Positions 17,485 through 26,239 of a stretch of DNA of 64,000 nucleotides are shown here, piece after piece. The stretch is from assembly GCA_039029315.1 (NCBI GenBank), contig JBCCGK010000046.1, positions 1-64,000 of the forward strand. Reading direction: 5' to 3'. The translations under genes were made by a program, and so were the position numbers. The notes under the pieces were generated by a model. The model was given only the letters and a program-made list of their open reading frames with translations, ran no database searches and was not told the origin of the DNA. This DNA is from JBCCCJ01 sp039029315. Its GTDB lineage: Bacteria; Bacteroidota; Bacteroidia; J057. Each line of letters begins with the position of its first letter. Within the stretch, counting starts at the first letter, position 1.

Positions 17485-18201
17485 TTACATTTCTGTGGTT
17501 CGTTTTAGAGGAGAAAAATTATTGTGCTCATCAAATGAGGCAAGGTGAGTTCCCGGAAAAGCTGCCAGTAGTTCTTCCAAAACATCCTCTTGATCCTCAA
17601 AAACAGAGAACCAAACAGAGAAAAAACCTGAGCTGGTTGCCAAGGTGATTAGTAATTCCAAAAAAAGCTTTCTATTTGTGGGTCCAAAAGTAGACGCTTT
17701 GATGAGATTTTTATGGGCTCTCAAAGCCTTCTGGTAGATTTCTTTTCGATTAGACCATCTTCGGTCAGATGCTGTACTGTCATTTGGGTATTTTTGGAGG
17801 CCAACTAAATTTGCCATTGCTTGAGCTTTTGACCTTTCTGAGCTTCCTAAACCAGAAGCAATCTCTACCTTTCCATCTTCACTATAAACGAAAGGAATAA
17901 AGGTATTGTGTCGATCAGGCCAGTAGTAATCTGTCAAAACGACATTCTTATCTCCTTTTGTAGAGTTACAATTGGTGCATTCCAGTAGAAAATTGTCCCA
18001 TTCTAGGGCCAATGCAGGAACTGGTTTTTTGGGTCGTACATGTTCAACGGCTAAGGAAGCATTTAGACGTGTCTCACAATAAGAGCAATATTGTCCCAAT
18101 CTTTGTATTAGATCTCTTCTGGCATGTTGATATGCTGAAAACACTTTTTCTGCATCAGTTTTAGGGTCTATTGGCTTTGGGCCTCTTTCTACTGGACGCA
18201 T
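17485..18201 (-). CDS. ptuB: HNH endonuclease, PtuB-like (Septu)
   Basis: A 238-residue HNH nuclease. Two zinc-binding pairs are seen (C39-SY-C42 and C75-TN-C78). Between them lies the EH of LAVEHVRPKK (E53-H54), and CNSTKGDKN follows, the usual HNH core. Family, length and position four bases downstream of an AAA ATPase gene match PtuB of the Septu anti-phage system. In Septu, PtuA ATPase and PtuB nuclease form a complex that cuts DNA or RNA upon phage infection. No reverse transcriptase or msr/msd lies nearby, so this is not a retron-associated version. A stand-alone HNH restriction-like protein is the alternative. Confidence 0.75.
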   Translation of the reverse strand: MRPVERGPKPIDPKTDAEKVFSAYQHARRDLIQRLGQYCSYCETRLNASLAVEHVRPKKPVPALALEWDNFLLECTNCNSTKGDKNVVLTDYYWPDRHNTFIPFVYSEDGKVEIASGLGSSERSKAQAMANLVGLQKYPNDSTASDRRWSNRKEIYQKALRAHKNLIKASTFGPTNRKLFLELLITLATSSGFFSVWFSVFEDQEDVLEELLAAFPGTHLASFDEHNNFSPLKRTTEM

Positions 18202-18205
18202 ATTA

Positions 18206-19480
18206 CTAGTTTCCGAGTTTGGCTAAGCGTTCCATTTTTAATTGCGCGGTGAATGCAGGATCTTCGGAGAAAGGGATCAATAGTTCATCTAATCGTTCTT
18301 TAATCTGTTCTATCTCTTCAAAATCTTTACTATCCTCTCCTTGCTTCACTAAAAGAAAGTATTCTGTAGCGACTTTTTCCATTTCAGTGAAAACCTTACT
18401 TTTTGGATGTGAAACACCCATAACTCCTTCTGAGATTTCTTCAATGCCCAATCCTTGGAGATTGACATCTGTTTCCTGATCCAAGTTGATCAATTCATCA
18501 CTTTTAAGCGACTGAACAATGAATGGCGAATGAGTAGAGGCAACAAATTGAATATTAGGAAAAGTGGATTTTAAATCGCCTACAACCTTTTTCTGCCAAC
18601 TGGGATGAAGATGTAGATCAAGTTCATCTATTAAAACAACTCCCGGTGTCTGTACGATCGACTCAGATCCGAGATGGGGGTTAAGGATCATACAGCGATA
18701 GGCTATATCTGCTATCATCCCAATCATATTGCGAACGCCATCACTAAGCAATCTAAATGGGAGCTGCTCTTTTGTTCCATGAGTTGAATAACCGACTAGA
18801 TCATCTTCCTCAAAATCATAAAAAATCACATCCCATTCCTCAACACATTGACTGATCGCGTGTTTTACGGCATTAAGAGCATCTGCATTTTTTTGTTTTT
18901 GGATAATGGAAAGTTCATAGGTTTTAATCCATTGAAGAAAATACTTATTCTGAACTGTAGGATTCATACAGTCTTTGTATCCAAGTTCCAGTCGAGATCC
19001 TTTGGCCTGCGTTTTGCGAGATCGAATACGTTTATTCAACCACAATCTACTTGTAGCATAGTTTACCAGAACAGGGAGGGTGATTTCTTCTCCATTTCGG
19101 GCCTTTGCTGCACTGACTTTTGCCAAATCTGCGATAGACTTAGTTCCCCTAGAAGTATTACTTCCACTCAAAGTTTCTACACTTCTATACCATGTTACTT
19201 CCTTATCATCGAACTTGCCAGTGGTGGTAATGACTACTGGTAACTGCCGTTCTATATTCTCTCCGAAGTCTTTCAGTCTGATTTCATCCCTTTGAATCCA
19301 TCTTGTTTGTGCTTCATCAATTCCCTGCAAAAAGCCTCCGATACTAATCGCAAGGGCATCCAATATGGCAGATTTCCCTTTTCCGTTATCCCCAATAAGT
19401 ATGGTAAATTGAGGGTTTAGATCAAATTCTTGCCTTTCAAAGCATTTAAAGTTTTGGAGTGAAATTTGTTGAATATTCAT
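18206..19480 (-). CDS. ptuA: AAA/ABC-type ATPase, PtuA-like (Septu)
   Basis: A 424-residue SMC/RecF-like ATPase. Walker A is GDNGKGKS at residues 30-37 and Walker B is VVLIDE at 281-286. The D-loop region follows (LHLHPSW), and the switch-like STHSP lies at 315-319. The signature-like segment LLSDGVRNMIGMIADIAYRC lies before Walker B, and the middle (about 120-210) is the family-specific insert. No TOPRIM domain follows, which argues against an OLD nuclease. The following HNH gene, four bases away, supplies the nuclease, as in Septu PtuA-PtuB. A perfect 12-bp inverted repeat lies 33 bases before its ATG. The defence role is inferred from architecture. Confidence 0.78.
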   Translation of the reverse strand: MNIQQISLQNFKCFERQEFDLNPQFTILIGDNGKGKSAILDALAISIGGFLQGIDEAQTRWIQRDEIRLKDFGENIERQLPVVITTTGKFDDKEVTWYRSVETLSGSNTSRGTKSIADLAKVSAAKARNGEEITLPVLVNYATSRLWLNKRIRSRKTQAKGSRLELGYKDCMNPTVQNKYFLQWIKTYELSIIQKQKNADALNAVKHAISQCVEEWDVIFYDFEEDDLVGYSTHGTKEQLPFRLLSDGVRNMIGMIADIAYRCMILNPHLGSESIVQTPGVVLIDELDLHLHPSWQKKVVGDLKSTFPNIQFVASTHSPFIVQSLKSDELINLDQETDVNLQGLGIEEISEGVMGVSHPKSKVFTEMEKVATEYFLLVKQGEDSKDFEEIEQIKERLDELLIPFSEDPAFTAQLKMERLAKLGN

Positions 19481-19512
19481 ATTGATCTGATATTCCCTCA
19501 GTTATAGGAGAA

Positions 19513-19545
19513 ACTGTTATATTTTTCCATTTCAAATATAACAGT
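19513..19545. promoter_or_regulatory. Perfect 12-bp inverted repeat before the Septu-like operon
   Basis: ACTGTTATATTT (19513-19524) and its exact complement (19534-19545) flank nine bases, 33 bases upstream of the ATPase start and 33 bases beyond the stop of the protease gene. The AT-rich arms and lack of a following T-run on the minus strand favour an operator or promoter-associated site over a terminator. Confidence 0.5.
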
Positions 19546-19577
19546 CTCTGAGCACACTAAATAACATTCGAGAATTC

Positions 19578-21461
19578 CTACTCTAATTTCACGAACTTTT
19601 CCCGGATGGCAACGCCCTGTGAGCGGATTTGGAGGATATATACTCCTGGGACAAGCGATGCTATATTGAGTGTAGCAGTAGCAGTTTTCCATGTCTCAGC
19701 TAGAATTGCTTGCCCCTGGACAGAAAAGAGGTGTAGATCATAGGGTCGTTGGTTCCAGTTCGACCAATCAATATGAATAGACGTTTTGGCTGGGTTGGGA
19801 TATAGCTCAATGGAAGGTACAAAGGCTGGTTCTACAGATAATGTACTGGCGAGTTCATCTATCAATGCAAGTGCATCCAGTTTGCCATAGCCCCAGCGAG
19901 CATTGGGCGTAGTTCCTGTAAAAGCATCAGATCTTGCTGTCTGATGTAAGAACTCCTTGGTTTCATCTGGGGTCAGCGTCGGGTCTAGTTCCAGCATCAG
20001 GGCCAAAACACCCGTCAACAAAGGGGCACAAGCACTGACAGCATTTTGAATCCCATAAAAACCATTGCCATCCTGAAGCAGATTATGGGCATTGTGATGA
20101 TACCAGGTTCCTGCACTATAGCTGGTAAACAAGACTTCTCCCGGAACGGCAATGTCCACTCCTTGCCGTCCATCATGAGTAGGACCTTCGCTACTGCCGA
20201 TCCACAAATCTCCTTTGTCTCCTTGCCCTGTGATCTGCCGTGCTGTCCCGCTGAAGTCTACCCACTCAGTATGAACCACATAGTCTGTAGGTGTAATGAC
20301 ATCAAAGGCTGAGGCATAGTCATTGATGCTGCCTCCCGCTTGCACATAGCTTAAGAAAGCATGAGGAGTAGAATAATTTCCAGGATTCAGAGTGGCATGA
20401 AAACTACCATCAGTAACTGTTGAGCCAATGAGAGAAACAGTGAACATCCCTTGACCTTGAGTAAAATCTATCAACACCTCTCGCCGATGACTGCTGGCCC
20501 CGAAAAACTCCACATCCGCGCCTCTTTGGTAGCAGAATATCCCTGCCGGAGTCTGGTCATTGGTTTGGGAGCTACTGGCCGGACTGGCCCAGGGACCCAG
20601 GACAGTGCCATCAGGCTTGGTGATCATGATGTCGAACCGATCATTCTCACTATACCACAGATCAAATCGAAGGTTTCCTGCTCCTTTTTGGATCTCTATA
20701 TGGGCTGTGTCTCCTTGATTGATCGATCCAGAAGCATAATTGTCTCCGCCTCCATCATCTCCAACTCCACACACCAGCAATTTTCCCGATCCGACAAAAG
20801 CATCCATCGCCTGACAAATGTCGCTGGTTCCATCTGTTGGTCCGCCTGTAGAGCCCAGATTCATCAAGGTGACGGATGGCATATTCAATTCTGCTACCTT
20901 ATCTGAAACAAAATCCAGGGCGATTTTCAGATAGCTTGGATTGAACACTCCAGCTTGTCCGGGAAAATTATCAAAGGCTGGGAGGGCGTCAGTAAAAGCC
21001 TTGACTGCAATGATGGTTGCTTCATGTGCGACTCCTCTGTATTTATTGCTGCTGATCGCTCGGCCATTCCCGGCAGCAATTCCGGTAGTCGCAATCCCAT
21101 GTCCGACTGGATCAATCGTAGCAAGGGTACTTCCGGATTGAAGCGCCTGATTGATCGTGGCCATGTCATAGATTGTGCCTACTCCATAGGAATTGTTTGG
21201 GTCATTCATGCCGCTATTGTCCAGCATGTCAAAAATATAGGCGATCCGGGTATTGCCATTGTCATCTATGAAATCGGGATGTTGGTAGTCTATTCCCCGG
21301 TCGATGATGGCAACAATGGTGCCTGCTCCTGTCAGTCCATGCTGTTGGTAGAGGAGGTCAAGTTTGGTTTCTACTCTGGCTGAATCTCCAATCCCAAAGC
21401 CATAAAAAGGGAGCAATAGAATCGTTACCGCGCAGATGAATCGAGAATAAAGTGTTTGCAT
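19578..21461 (-). CDS. Secreted S8 (subtilisin-type) serine protease with T9SS domain
   Basis: The 627-residue protein has a signal peptide (ending YGFGIGDSA) and a subtilase domain. Catalytic Asp is in IVAIIDRGIDYQHPDF, His in DPVGHGIATTGIAAGNG, and Ser in NAVSACAPLLTGVLALM, which replaces the more common GTSMAAP but keeps Ser and Pro. An insert between His and Ser (about 250-400, with GNLRFDLWYSENDRFDI) resembles beta-sandwich insertions in Bacteroidota subtilases. The end is a T9SS sorting domain (IELYPNPAKTSIHIDW, then LVPGVYILQI). It is probably a surface or extracellular protease for nutrition or processing. The adjacent Septu-like genes share the strand, but the inverted repeat between suggests separate units. 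Confidence 0.9.
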   Translation of the reverse strand: MQTLYSRFICAVTILLLPFYGFGIGDSARVETKLDLLYQQHGLTGAGTIVAIIDRGIDYQHPDFIDDNGNTRIAYIFDMLDNSGMNDPNNSYGVGTIYDMATINQALQSGSTLATIDPVGHGIATTGIAAGNGRAISSNKYRGVAHEATIIAVKAFTDALPAFDNFPGQAGVFNPSYLKIALDFVSDKVAELNMPSVTLMNLGSTGGPTDGTSDICQAMDAFVGSGKLLVCGVGDDGGGDNYASGSINQGDTAHIEIQKGAGNLRFDLWYSENDRFDIMITKPDGTVLGPWASPASSSQTNDQTPAGIFCYQRGADVEFFGASSHRREVLIDFTQGQGMFTVSLIGSTVTDGSFHATLNPGNYSTPHAFLSYVQAGGSINDYASAFDVITPTDYVVHTEWVDFSGTARQITGQGDKGDLWIGSSEGPTHDGRQGVDIAVPGEVLFTSYSAGTWYHHNAHNLLQDGNGFYGIQNAVSACAPLLTGVLALMLELDPTLTPDETKEFLHQTARSDAFTGTTPNARWGYGKLDALALIDELASTLSVEPAFVPSIELYPNPAKTSIHIDWSNWNQRPYDLHLFSVQGQAILAETWKTATATLNIASLVPGVYILQIRSQGVAIREKFVKLE

Positions 21462-21594
21462 AAATGAAATTTCTTCAAAGTTCTTATGAAGCTATGGAGA
21501 AATTCTGGGAAGGTTAACAGATGGTGGATTCTTTCTATCAAATTTGACATCTGAAATGCCGTATGTATCTTTAATGAAGTAGAAGAGGAAGAAT

Positions 21595-21741
21595 ATGACA
21601 CAATATAATCTTGGATTGATTGAACAGATTTTGGCCCTGCCAAATGCACCACAAGTTCTGAAGGTTGTGGAAAACACGCTTATTGAGGAAAAGCGAGCCA
21701 GAGAAAATCTAAAAGCATTGGGCAAATTGTTGCAAACCTAG
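21595..21741 (+). CDS. Possible small protein, 48 residues
   Basis: This short open frame starts with ATG after a purine-rich stretch (AGAAGAGGAAGA) and encodes MTQYNLGLIEQILALP followed by a Lys/Glu/Arg-rich helix ending in KLLQT. The sequence is protein-like, with an amphipathic helical pattern and no odd residues, and lies in the gap between two leftward genes. I do not recognise a family. It could also be the remnant of a longer gene. Confidence 0.35.
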   Translation: MTQYNLGLIEQILALPNAPQVLKVVENTLIEEKRARENLKALGKLLQT

Positions 21742-21816
21742 GGAGCAGGGAAAAAAGGTAAATTTTGCGCTCATATTTTGTCCCAGCTCAAATAAGATTG
21801 CCTGCCTCTAAGAGAT

Positions 21817-23358
21817 TTATTTCTCCTCCATCAAATTCAGCATTTTCATCGTAGCCTGAATAGCTGCGGATGTCTGATCTGAATCGAGTCCGCGAGTCTT
21901 GAATTCACGGCCATTAGACCAGGTAATGACTGTCTCAACGAGTGCGTTGGTACGACCACCAGGAGGAATGGTGACCTGATAATCCAGCAAATCGGGAAGC
22001 TTTCTATCGATTTTTTTGTAAATCCGCTTGAGTGCCTTCATGAAAGCATCATATTGTCCATCACCATGTGAAGAGGCTTCAAAGACCTGCCCTTCGAAAT
22101 CAATGCTGACAGAAGCTGTTGGATGTAGTTTGTGCACGTGTGTTACATAATAATTCTGCAAACGAATTTTGTCTTTGTGCATCTCACTGCCGAGCACATC
22201 CGAGATAATATAAGGTAGATCCTGAGTTGTGATGCCTTTTTTCTTGTCTCCTAACTCAACTACACGTTTGGTGACCTTTTTCATTTCTTCTGAAGACAAG
22301 GAGATTCCCAACTCTTCCAGGTTTTTTTGGATACTGGCCTTGCCGGAAGTCTTGCCAAGTGCATATTTTCGCTCTCGCCCAAACCTCTCCGGACTCAGTT
22401 CACTGGAATAGAGATCGCCCTTGCTATCACCATCTGCATGGACCCCACATGTTTGGGTAAAAACATATTCTCCAACAATGGGTTTGTTGGAAGGTAATCG
22501 CTCGCCAGCAAATCGCTCTACCATTCTGGACACCTTATTGAGGCGCATTTCGTCCACATTGGTTTTGAGGTGGAGCTGATCATGCAATACAGCAACTACG
22601 CTGGCAAGTGAGGCGTTTCCTGCTCGTTCTCCCAGGCCATTGACAGTGGTATGCACGCCTTTGGCTCCCGCTTGTATGCCTGCAAAGACATTGGCAACTG
22701 CCAAATCGTAATCATTATGTGTGTGGCAGTCAAAATGAAGATGTGGGAACCGCTCTACCATGGTCCCATAGAATCTGCCCGCCTCCATTGGATTCATGAC
22801 ACCAAGGGTATCGGGGAGCATGAACCGATGAATAGGCAGGTCCTTCAGACCATCCATCAATTCAAATACATACTCCGGAGAGGTTCGCATGCCGTTTGAC
22901 CAGTCTTCCAAGTAGACATTGGCTTGGATGTCGAGTGTTTGCGCATAGGCAATAGAAGACTTGATATCAGCAATATGTTCTTGTGGCGTTTTTCGAAGTT
23001 GTCCCTCCAGATGGTGCAAAGATCCCTTACAAAGCAGGTTGATCACTTTGGCACCAGCTTGATGAATCCAGTCAAGGGAAGCAGTTCCGTCCACAAATCC
23101 CAGAACCTCAATACATTGCAAATATCCATTCTCCCTTGCCCAATCCACAATTCTATCTACAGCTTCATACTCTCCTGCTGAAATTCGAGCAGAAGCAATT
23201 TCAAGGCGATCCACTTTTACTTCTTCCAGCAGAATCCTGGCAAGAGTTAGTTTTTCCGATGCTGTGAAGGATACTCCCGAGGTTTGTTCACCGTCGCGGA
23301 GCGTTGTATCCATGATTTCTATCTGAATTCCTGATGAGGAAAGAGCTTGGGGATTCAT
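21817..23358 (-). CDS. Alpha-isopropylmalate/citramalate synthase family enzyme with regulatory domain
   Basis: I place the start at 23358 (MNPQALSS), since the catalytic motif begins 15 residues later and the upstream extension is unlike the family. The 513-residue enzyme has the HMGL-like TIM barrel with IMDTTLRDGEQTSG, the metal motif FDCHTHNDYDLAVAN and NGLGERAGNASL. A C-terminal LeuA dimerisation/allosteric domain follows (HKLHPTASVSIDF, GDGQYDAFMKAL, then GGRTNALVETVITW). The reaction joins acetyl-CoA to a 2-keto acid: 2-ketoisovalerate for leucine or pyruvate for isoleucine (citramalate). Sequence alone does not settle which. No leuB/C/D genes are adjacent, so it may be a second, citramalate-type paralogue. 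Confidence 0.85.
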   Translation of the reverse strand: MNPQALSSSGIQIEIMDTTLRDGEQTSGVSFTASEKLTLARILLEEVKVDRLEIASARISAGEYEAVDRIVDWARENGYLQCIEVLGFVDGTASLDWIHQAGAKVINLLCKGSLHHLEGQLRKTPQEHIADIKSSIAYAQTLDIQANVYLEDWSNGMRTSPEYVFELMDGLKDLPIHRFMLPDTLGVMNPMEAGRFYGTMVERFPHLHFDCHTHNDYDLAVANVFAGIQAGAKGVHTTVNGLGERAGNASLASVVAVLHDQLHLKTNVDEMRLNKVSRMVERFAGERLPSNKPIVGEYVFTQTCGVHADGDSKGDLYSSELSPERFGRERKYALGKTSGKASIQKNLEELGISLSSEEMKKVTKRVVELGDKKKGITTQDLPYIISDVLGSEMHKDKIRLQNYYVTHVHKLHPTASVSIDFEGQVFEASSHGDGQYDAFMKALKRIYKKIDRKLPDLLDYQVTIPPGGRTNALVETVITWSNGREFKTRGLDSDQTSAAIQATMKMLNLMEEK

Positions 23359-23597
23359 ATTCAGCTTACTGTTGATCTGAGGCCAAAGGTACTGATAATT
23401 TTGCAAGAAAGGATGCAGGACTTCAACTTTCTGGCAATGGATCATCGGAAAGATTGACAATTCGATATTCGAGAGGCTTGGCATTTGGTAACATAAAATC
23501 GAGCCTTTATTTGACATATCAGGCAGTTCGTAGAAAAAATCCTTTGCAAAATTCTGGCTGTGGTTTTTTTTGTGAAAACTGTTTGAACTTCATTTAT

Positions 23598-25184
23598 ATG
23601 GAACCTCATCTTCGAATCCTCCTCCTGTGTGTGCTTTATTGTCCCATAGAGCATGGCCTGGCACAGCAGATCACCTTTAGCGAACACATTTCCCCCATCA
23701 TCTATGAGCATTGTACAGGCTGTCACCGACCTGGTGAGATCGGGCCGATGTCTTTGACCTCCTATCAGGAAGTAGCTGCCTGGGCGAATATGATCCGATA
23801 TGTGACCGAGATTCGCTATATGCCTCCTTGGACAGCTGATCCTTCCTACCGGCATTTTTTGGGAGAAAATACCTTGACCGATGCAGACATTCACTTGATT
23901 GGTGATTGGGTAGATGGAGGAAGTGTACAAGGAGATCCGATGCAGGAAGCTCCCCTTCCGGCCTTTCCGACAGGCTCTCTTCTGGGACAAGCCGATACGA
24001 TCATCTCTTTGGAAGAGGCTTGGCTCCACGCGGGAAACAATGAAGATGACTATCGATGCTTTGTCATCCCTACCCAATATACGGAAGACAAAGATATAGC
24101 TGCAGTTGAATTCAGGCCGGGGAATACGAATATCGTCCATCATGCTTTGTTCGCCATAGATGAACAACAAGCATCAGCTGCCCCAGATGCGGCAGATTCT
24201 ACCTACGGATATCCCTGCTTTGGTGGGTTTGGATTCATGCCCAGCGGAACCTTTGTGAGTTATACACCAGGGCAGATACCAATCCTCTATCCTGATGGAA
24301 TTGGAGATCGCTTGCCAGCAGGAGCAGATGTTGTGTTTCAAATCCACTATGCCCCGACTGCTGTCCCATCAACAGATTCTTCTTCTCTGTTGTTGTTCTT
24401 TTCTCCTGAACCAGTCGATCGATATGTAGATGGATTTGTCGCAGCCTCAGCCATAGATTTTATGCTGCTCAATGGGCCATTTGTACTTCAGCCTGAAGAA
24501 GTCAAAACCTTTCATCTGGTGCGCATAGCCCACATGGATATGAGTTTATTGACGGTATATCCTCATATGCATCTTCTGGGAACAGACATAGAGATCTATG
24601 CTGTAACACCCTCCGGCGATACCATCCCCTTGATCAATATTCCTGAATGGGACTTCAACTGGCAGAGAAGTTACAATTTTGATCGCATGGTCAAAATTCC
24701 GCAGGGGTCCGTCATTCATTACTTTGGCACCTATGACAATAGCTCGAATAATCCTTTCAATCCCAACGATCCTCCGCAATTGGTTCAATGGGGAGAGCGA
24801 ACACAGGATGAAATGATGCTGATTGGCATGCGGTATGTTCCCTATCAGGAAGGAGATGAGTGGATTCCACTGGGAGATGATTCATCCACTTCTTCGGAGC
24901 AACTGATCTCTCTTTCCCATAGCTTGTTCCAGTCCTGGCCCAATCCATCTTCCGGCAGCCTGTCGTTGGGCTTCGAATTGGGATTTCCGGATGAGGTGTC
25001 TCTGAATATTCAGGATTTGCTTGGACGAAGGGTATGGACACTATTGGATCGTACGCCCATGGGAAGCGGTCATCATCAACTTGACTTGCAGACGCTGGAA
25101 CTGACAGCAGGGATCTATCTATATCGTTTATCTACCAAATCAGGATTTCAGGCAAGTAGGAGATTGCTTGTCGGCAAGAAATAA
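23598..25184 (+). CDS. Secreted cytochrome c / copper type II monooxygenase-like protein with T9SS domain
   Basis: The start at 23598 gives a signal peptide ending HGLAQ; the frame is open further upstream but the extension is not protein-like. The 528-residue protein carries a haem c site (C39-TG-C42-H43) in its first 100 residues. A region like peptidylglycine/dopamine monooxygenases follows, with copper-ligand-type motifs NIVHHALF, VVFQIHY and VYPHMHLLG. A T9SS sorting domain ends it (SWPNPSSGSLSL, then TAGIYLYRL). Such cytochrome-Cu2_monooxygenase proteins occur in marine bacteria with unproven substrates; an ascorbate-dependent-type hydroxylation fed by the haem is plausible. It ends eight bases from a convergent gene. 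Confidence 0.82.
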   Translation: MEPHLRILLLCVLYCPIEHGLAQQITFSEHISPIIYEHCTGCHRPGEIGPMSLTSYQEVAAWANMIRYVTEIRYMPPWTADPSYRHFLGENTLTDADIHLIGDWVDGGSVQGDPMQEAPLPAFPTGSLLGQADTIISLEEAWLHAGNNEDDYRCFVIPTQYTEDKDIAAVEFRPGNTNIVHHALFAIDEQQASAAPDAADSTYGYPCFGGFGFMPSGTFVSYTPGQIPILYPDGIGDRLPAGADVVFQIHYAPTAVPSTDSSSLLLFFSPEPVDRYVDGFVAASAIDFMLLNGPFVLQPEEVKTFHLVRIAHMDMSLLTVYPHMHLLGTDIEIYAVTPSGDTIPLINIPEWDFNWQRSYNFDRMVKIPQGSVIHYFGTYDNSSNNPFNPNDPPQLVQWGERTQDEMMLIGMRYVPYQEGDEWIPLGDDSSTSSEQLISLSHSLFQSWPNPSSGSLSLGFELGFPDEVSLNIQDLLGRRVWTLLDRTPMGSGHHQLDLQTLELTAGIYLYRLSTKSGFQASRRLLVGKK

Positions 25185-25192
25185 AGCACTCC

Positions 25193-26122
25193 CTAAATAC
25201 GATATACCTTTTCTGCATTGCCTTCACAACATTTGTAAATGTCATCATCTGAATATGGAGCAATCAATTCCTCAAATGCCTTAGAACAATCAAAATAAGT
25301 TGTGGTCTCCAATAAATTTGGCCAGTCGCTTCCGAACATTAATCTGTCAAATCCAAACTTTTCGACAAGAAAGTCAAAGAAGAACTGGATCTGGGAAAGA
25401 CTTTTTTCGGAATAAGATTGAGGCAAAAAATCTGAGATCTTGCAATATACGTGTGGAATTTCGGCTAAATGTTCGATTCCAACCGACCATTCCTCGAAGT
25501 CCATATTTTGAATATCTGGCTGTCCCATATGGTTCAGGATACAAGGAAGGGCAGCACATCTTCTTAACAGGTGCGCAGTTTCTGACAACTGATTGGGCTT
25601 CAAGAGTAGATCCAGACTAAATTCAGATCTTGCCAATAGGTTCATATTTTTGATGAACGGAAGCGGAGTATGGAGGACTGCTTGAATAGGGATTCGCACC
25701 CCCTTGATCATGTTTCGATCCTTCAAAACTTCCAAAAATCGTGGGAACTGAATTGAATTGCTCATATCAGCCTGTGCAATGACGGCCTTTAACTTCGGAA
25801 AATCTTTTGCCCAGGCAATCGCCCAATCTGCTTCTTCTATACTAGCCTCAGCAGGCACACCAGATTCCACGAACACCATTTTCTGGACATTGGATTTGAT
25901 CGCAGCAGTTTCATATTCGTGGAGCATAAAAGTTCGGTGCAGCATGGACCTTTGTGGGATTCCCGGATATTGGAACCATTCAAAATCATACAAATGGACA
26001 TGGGTATCTACTTTGGGAAATTTCCTCCCGCTTATGGGCGGGACGTCCCAAAGGGATGCACCACTTGTCATTGCACCTACACCTGCGTAAAAACCATTTC
26101 GCATAAACCCTCTTCGGTCCAT
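25193..26122 (-). CDS. Amidohydrolase family protein (L-fuconolactonase-like)
   Basis: The 309-residue protein begins with a Tat-like or anchor signal (MDRRGFMRNGFYAGVGAM). It then folds as an amidohydrolase_2 TIM barrel: KVDTHVHLYDF gives the HxH metal motif, CILNHMGQPD supplies a barrel His, and LMFGSDWPN the late catalytic Asp. The order and length match sugar-lactone hydrolases of COG3618, which open L-fucono-, L-rhamnono- or galactarolactones. Neighbouring genes (YiaK-type reductase, Gfo/Idh/MocA) support a sugar-acid role. The exported location is unusual for this family, most members of which are cytoplasmic. Confidence 0.82.
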   Translation of the reverse strand: MDRRGFMRNGFYAGVGAMTSGASLWDVPPISGRKFPKVDTHVHLYDFEWFQYPGIPQRSMLHRTFMLHEYETAAIKSNVQKMVFVESGVPAEASIEEADWAIAWAKDFPKLKAVIAQADMSNSIQFPRFLEVLKDRNMIKGVRIPIQAVLHTPLPFIKNMNLLARSEFSLDLLLKPNQLSETAHLLRRCAALPCILNHMGQPDIQNMDFEEWSVGIEHLAEIPHVYCKISDFLPQSYSEKSLSQIQFFFDFLVEKFGFDRLMFGSDWPNLLETTTYFDCSKAFEELIAPYSDDDIYKCCEGNAEKVYRI

Positions 26123-26239
26123 GGATCAATTGGGATTAGGTCCTATAAATTAATTTGGGTTAATAAATGGCTTAAGCACTGCAAATTATGCTGGAATTAT
26201 GCTCCATTCAAAATTTTCCGCAAAAATTCTTGTCTGAAA

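Noticed and set aside
15827..19480. RADAR-like system from ATPase plus deaminase
   Set aside because: The deaminase is a normal adenine (not adenosine) deaminase and the ATPase is SMC-like, not RdrA-like; Septu plus neighbour fits better.
17485..19480. Retron with PtuAB effectors
   Set aside because: No reverse transcriptase frame or msr/msd-like structured RNA is found near.
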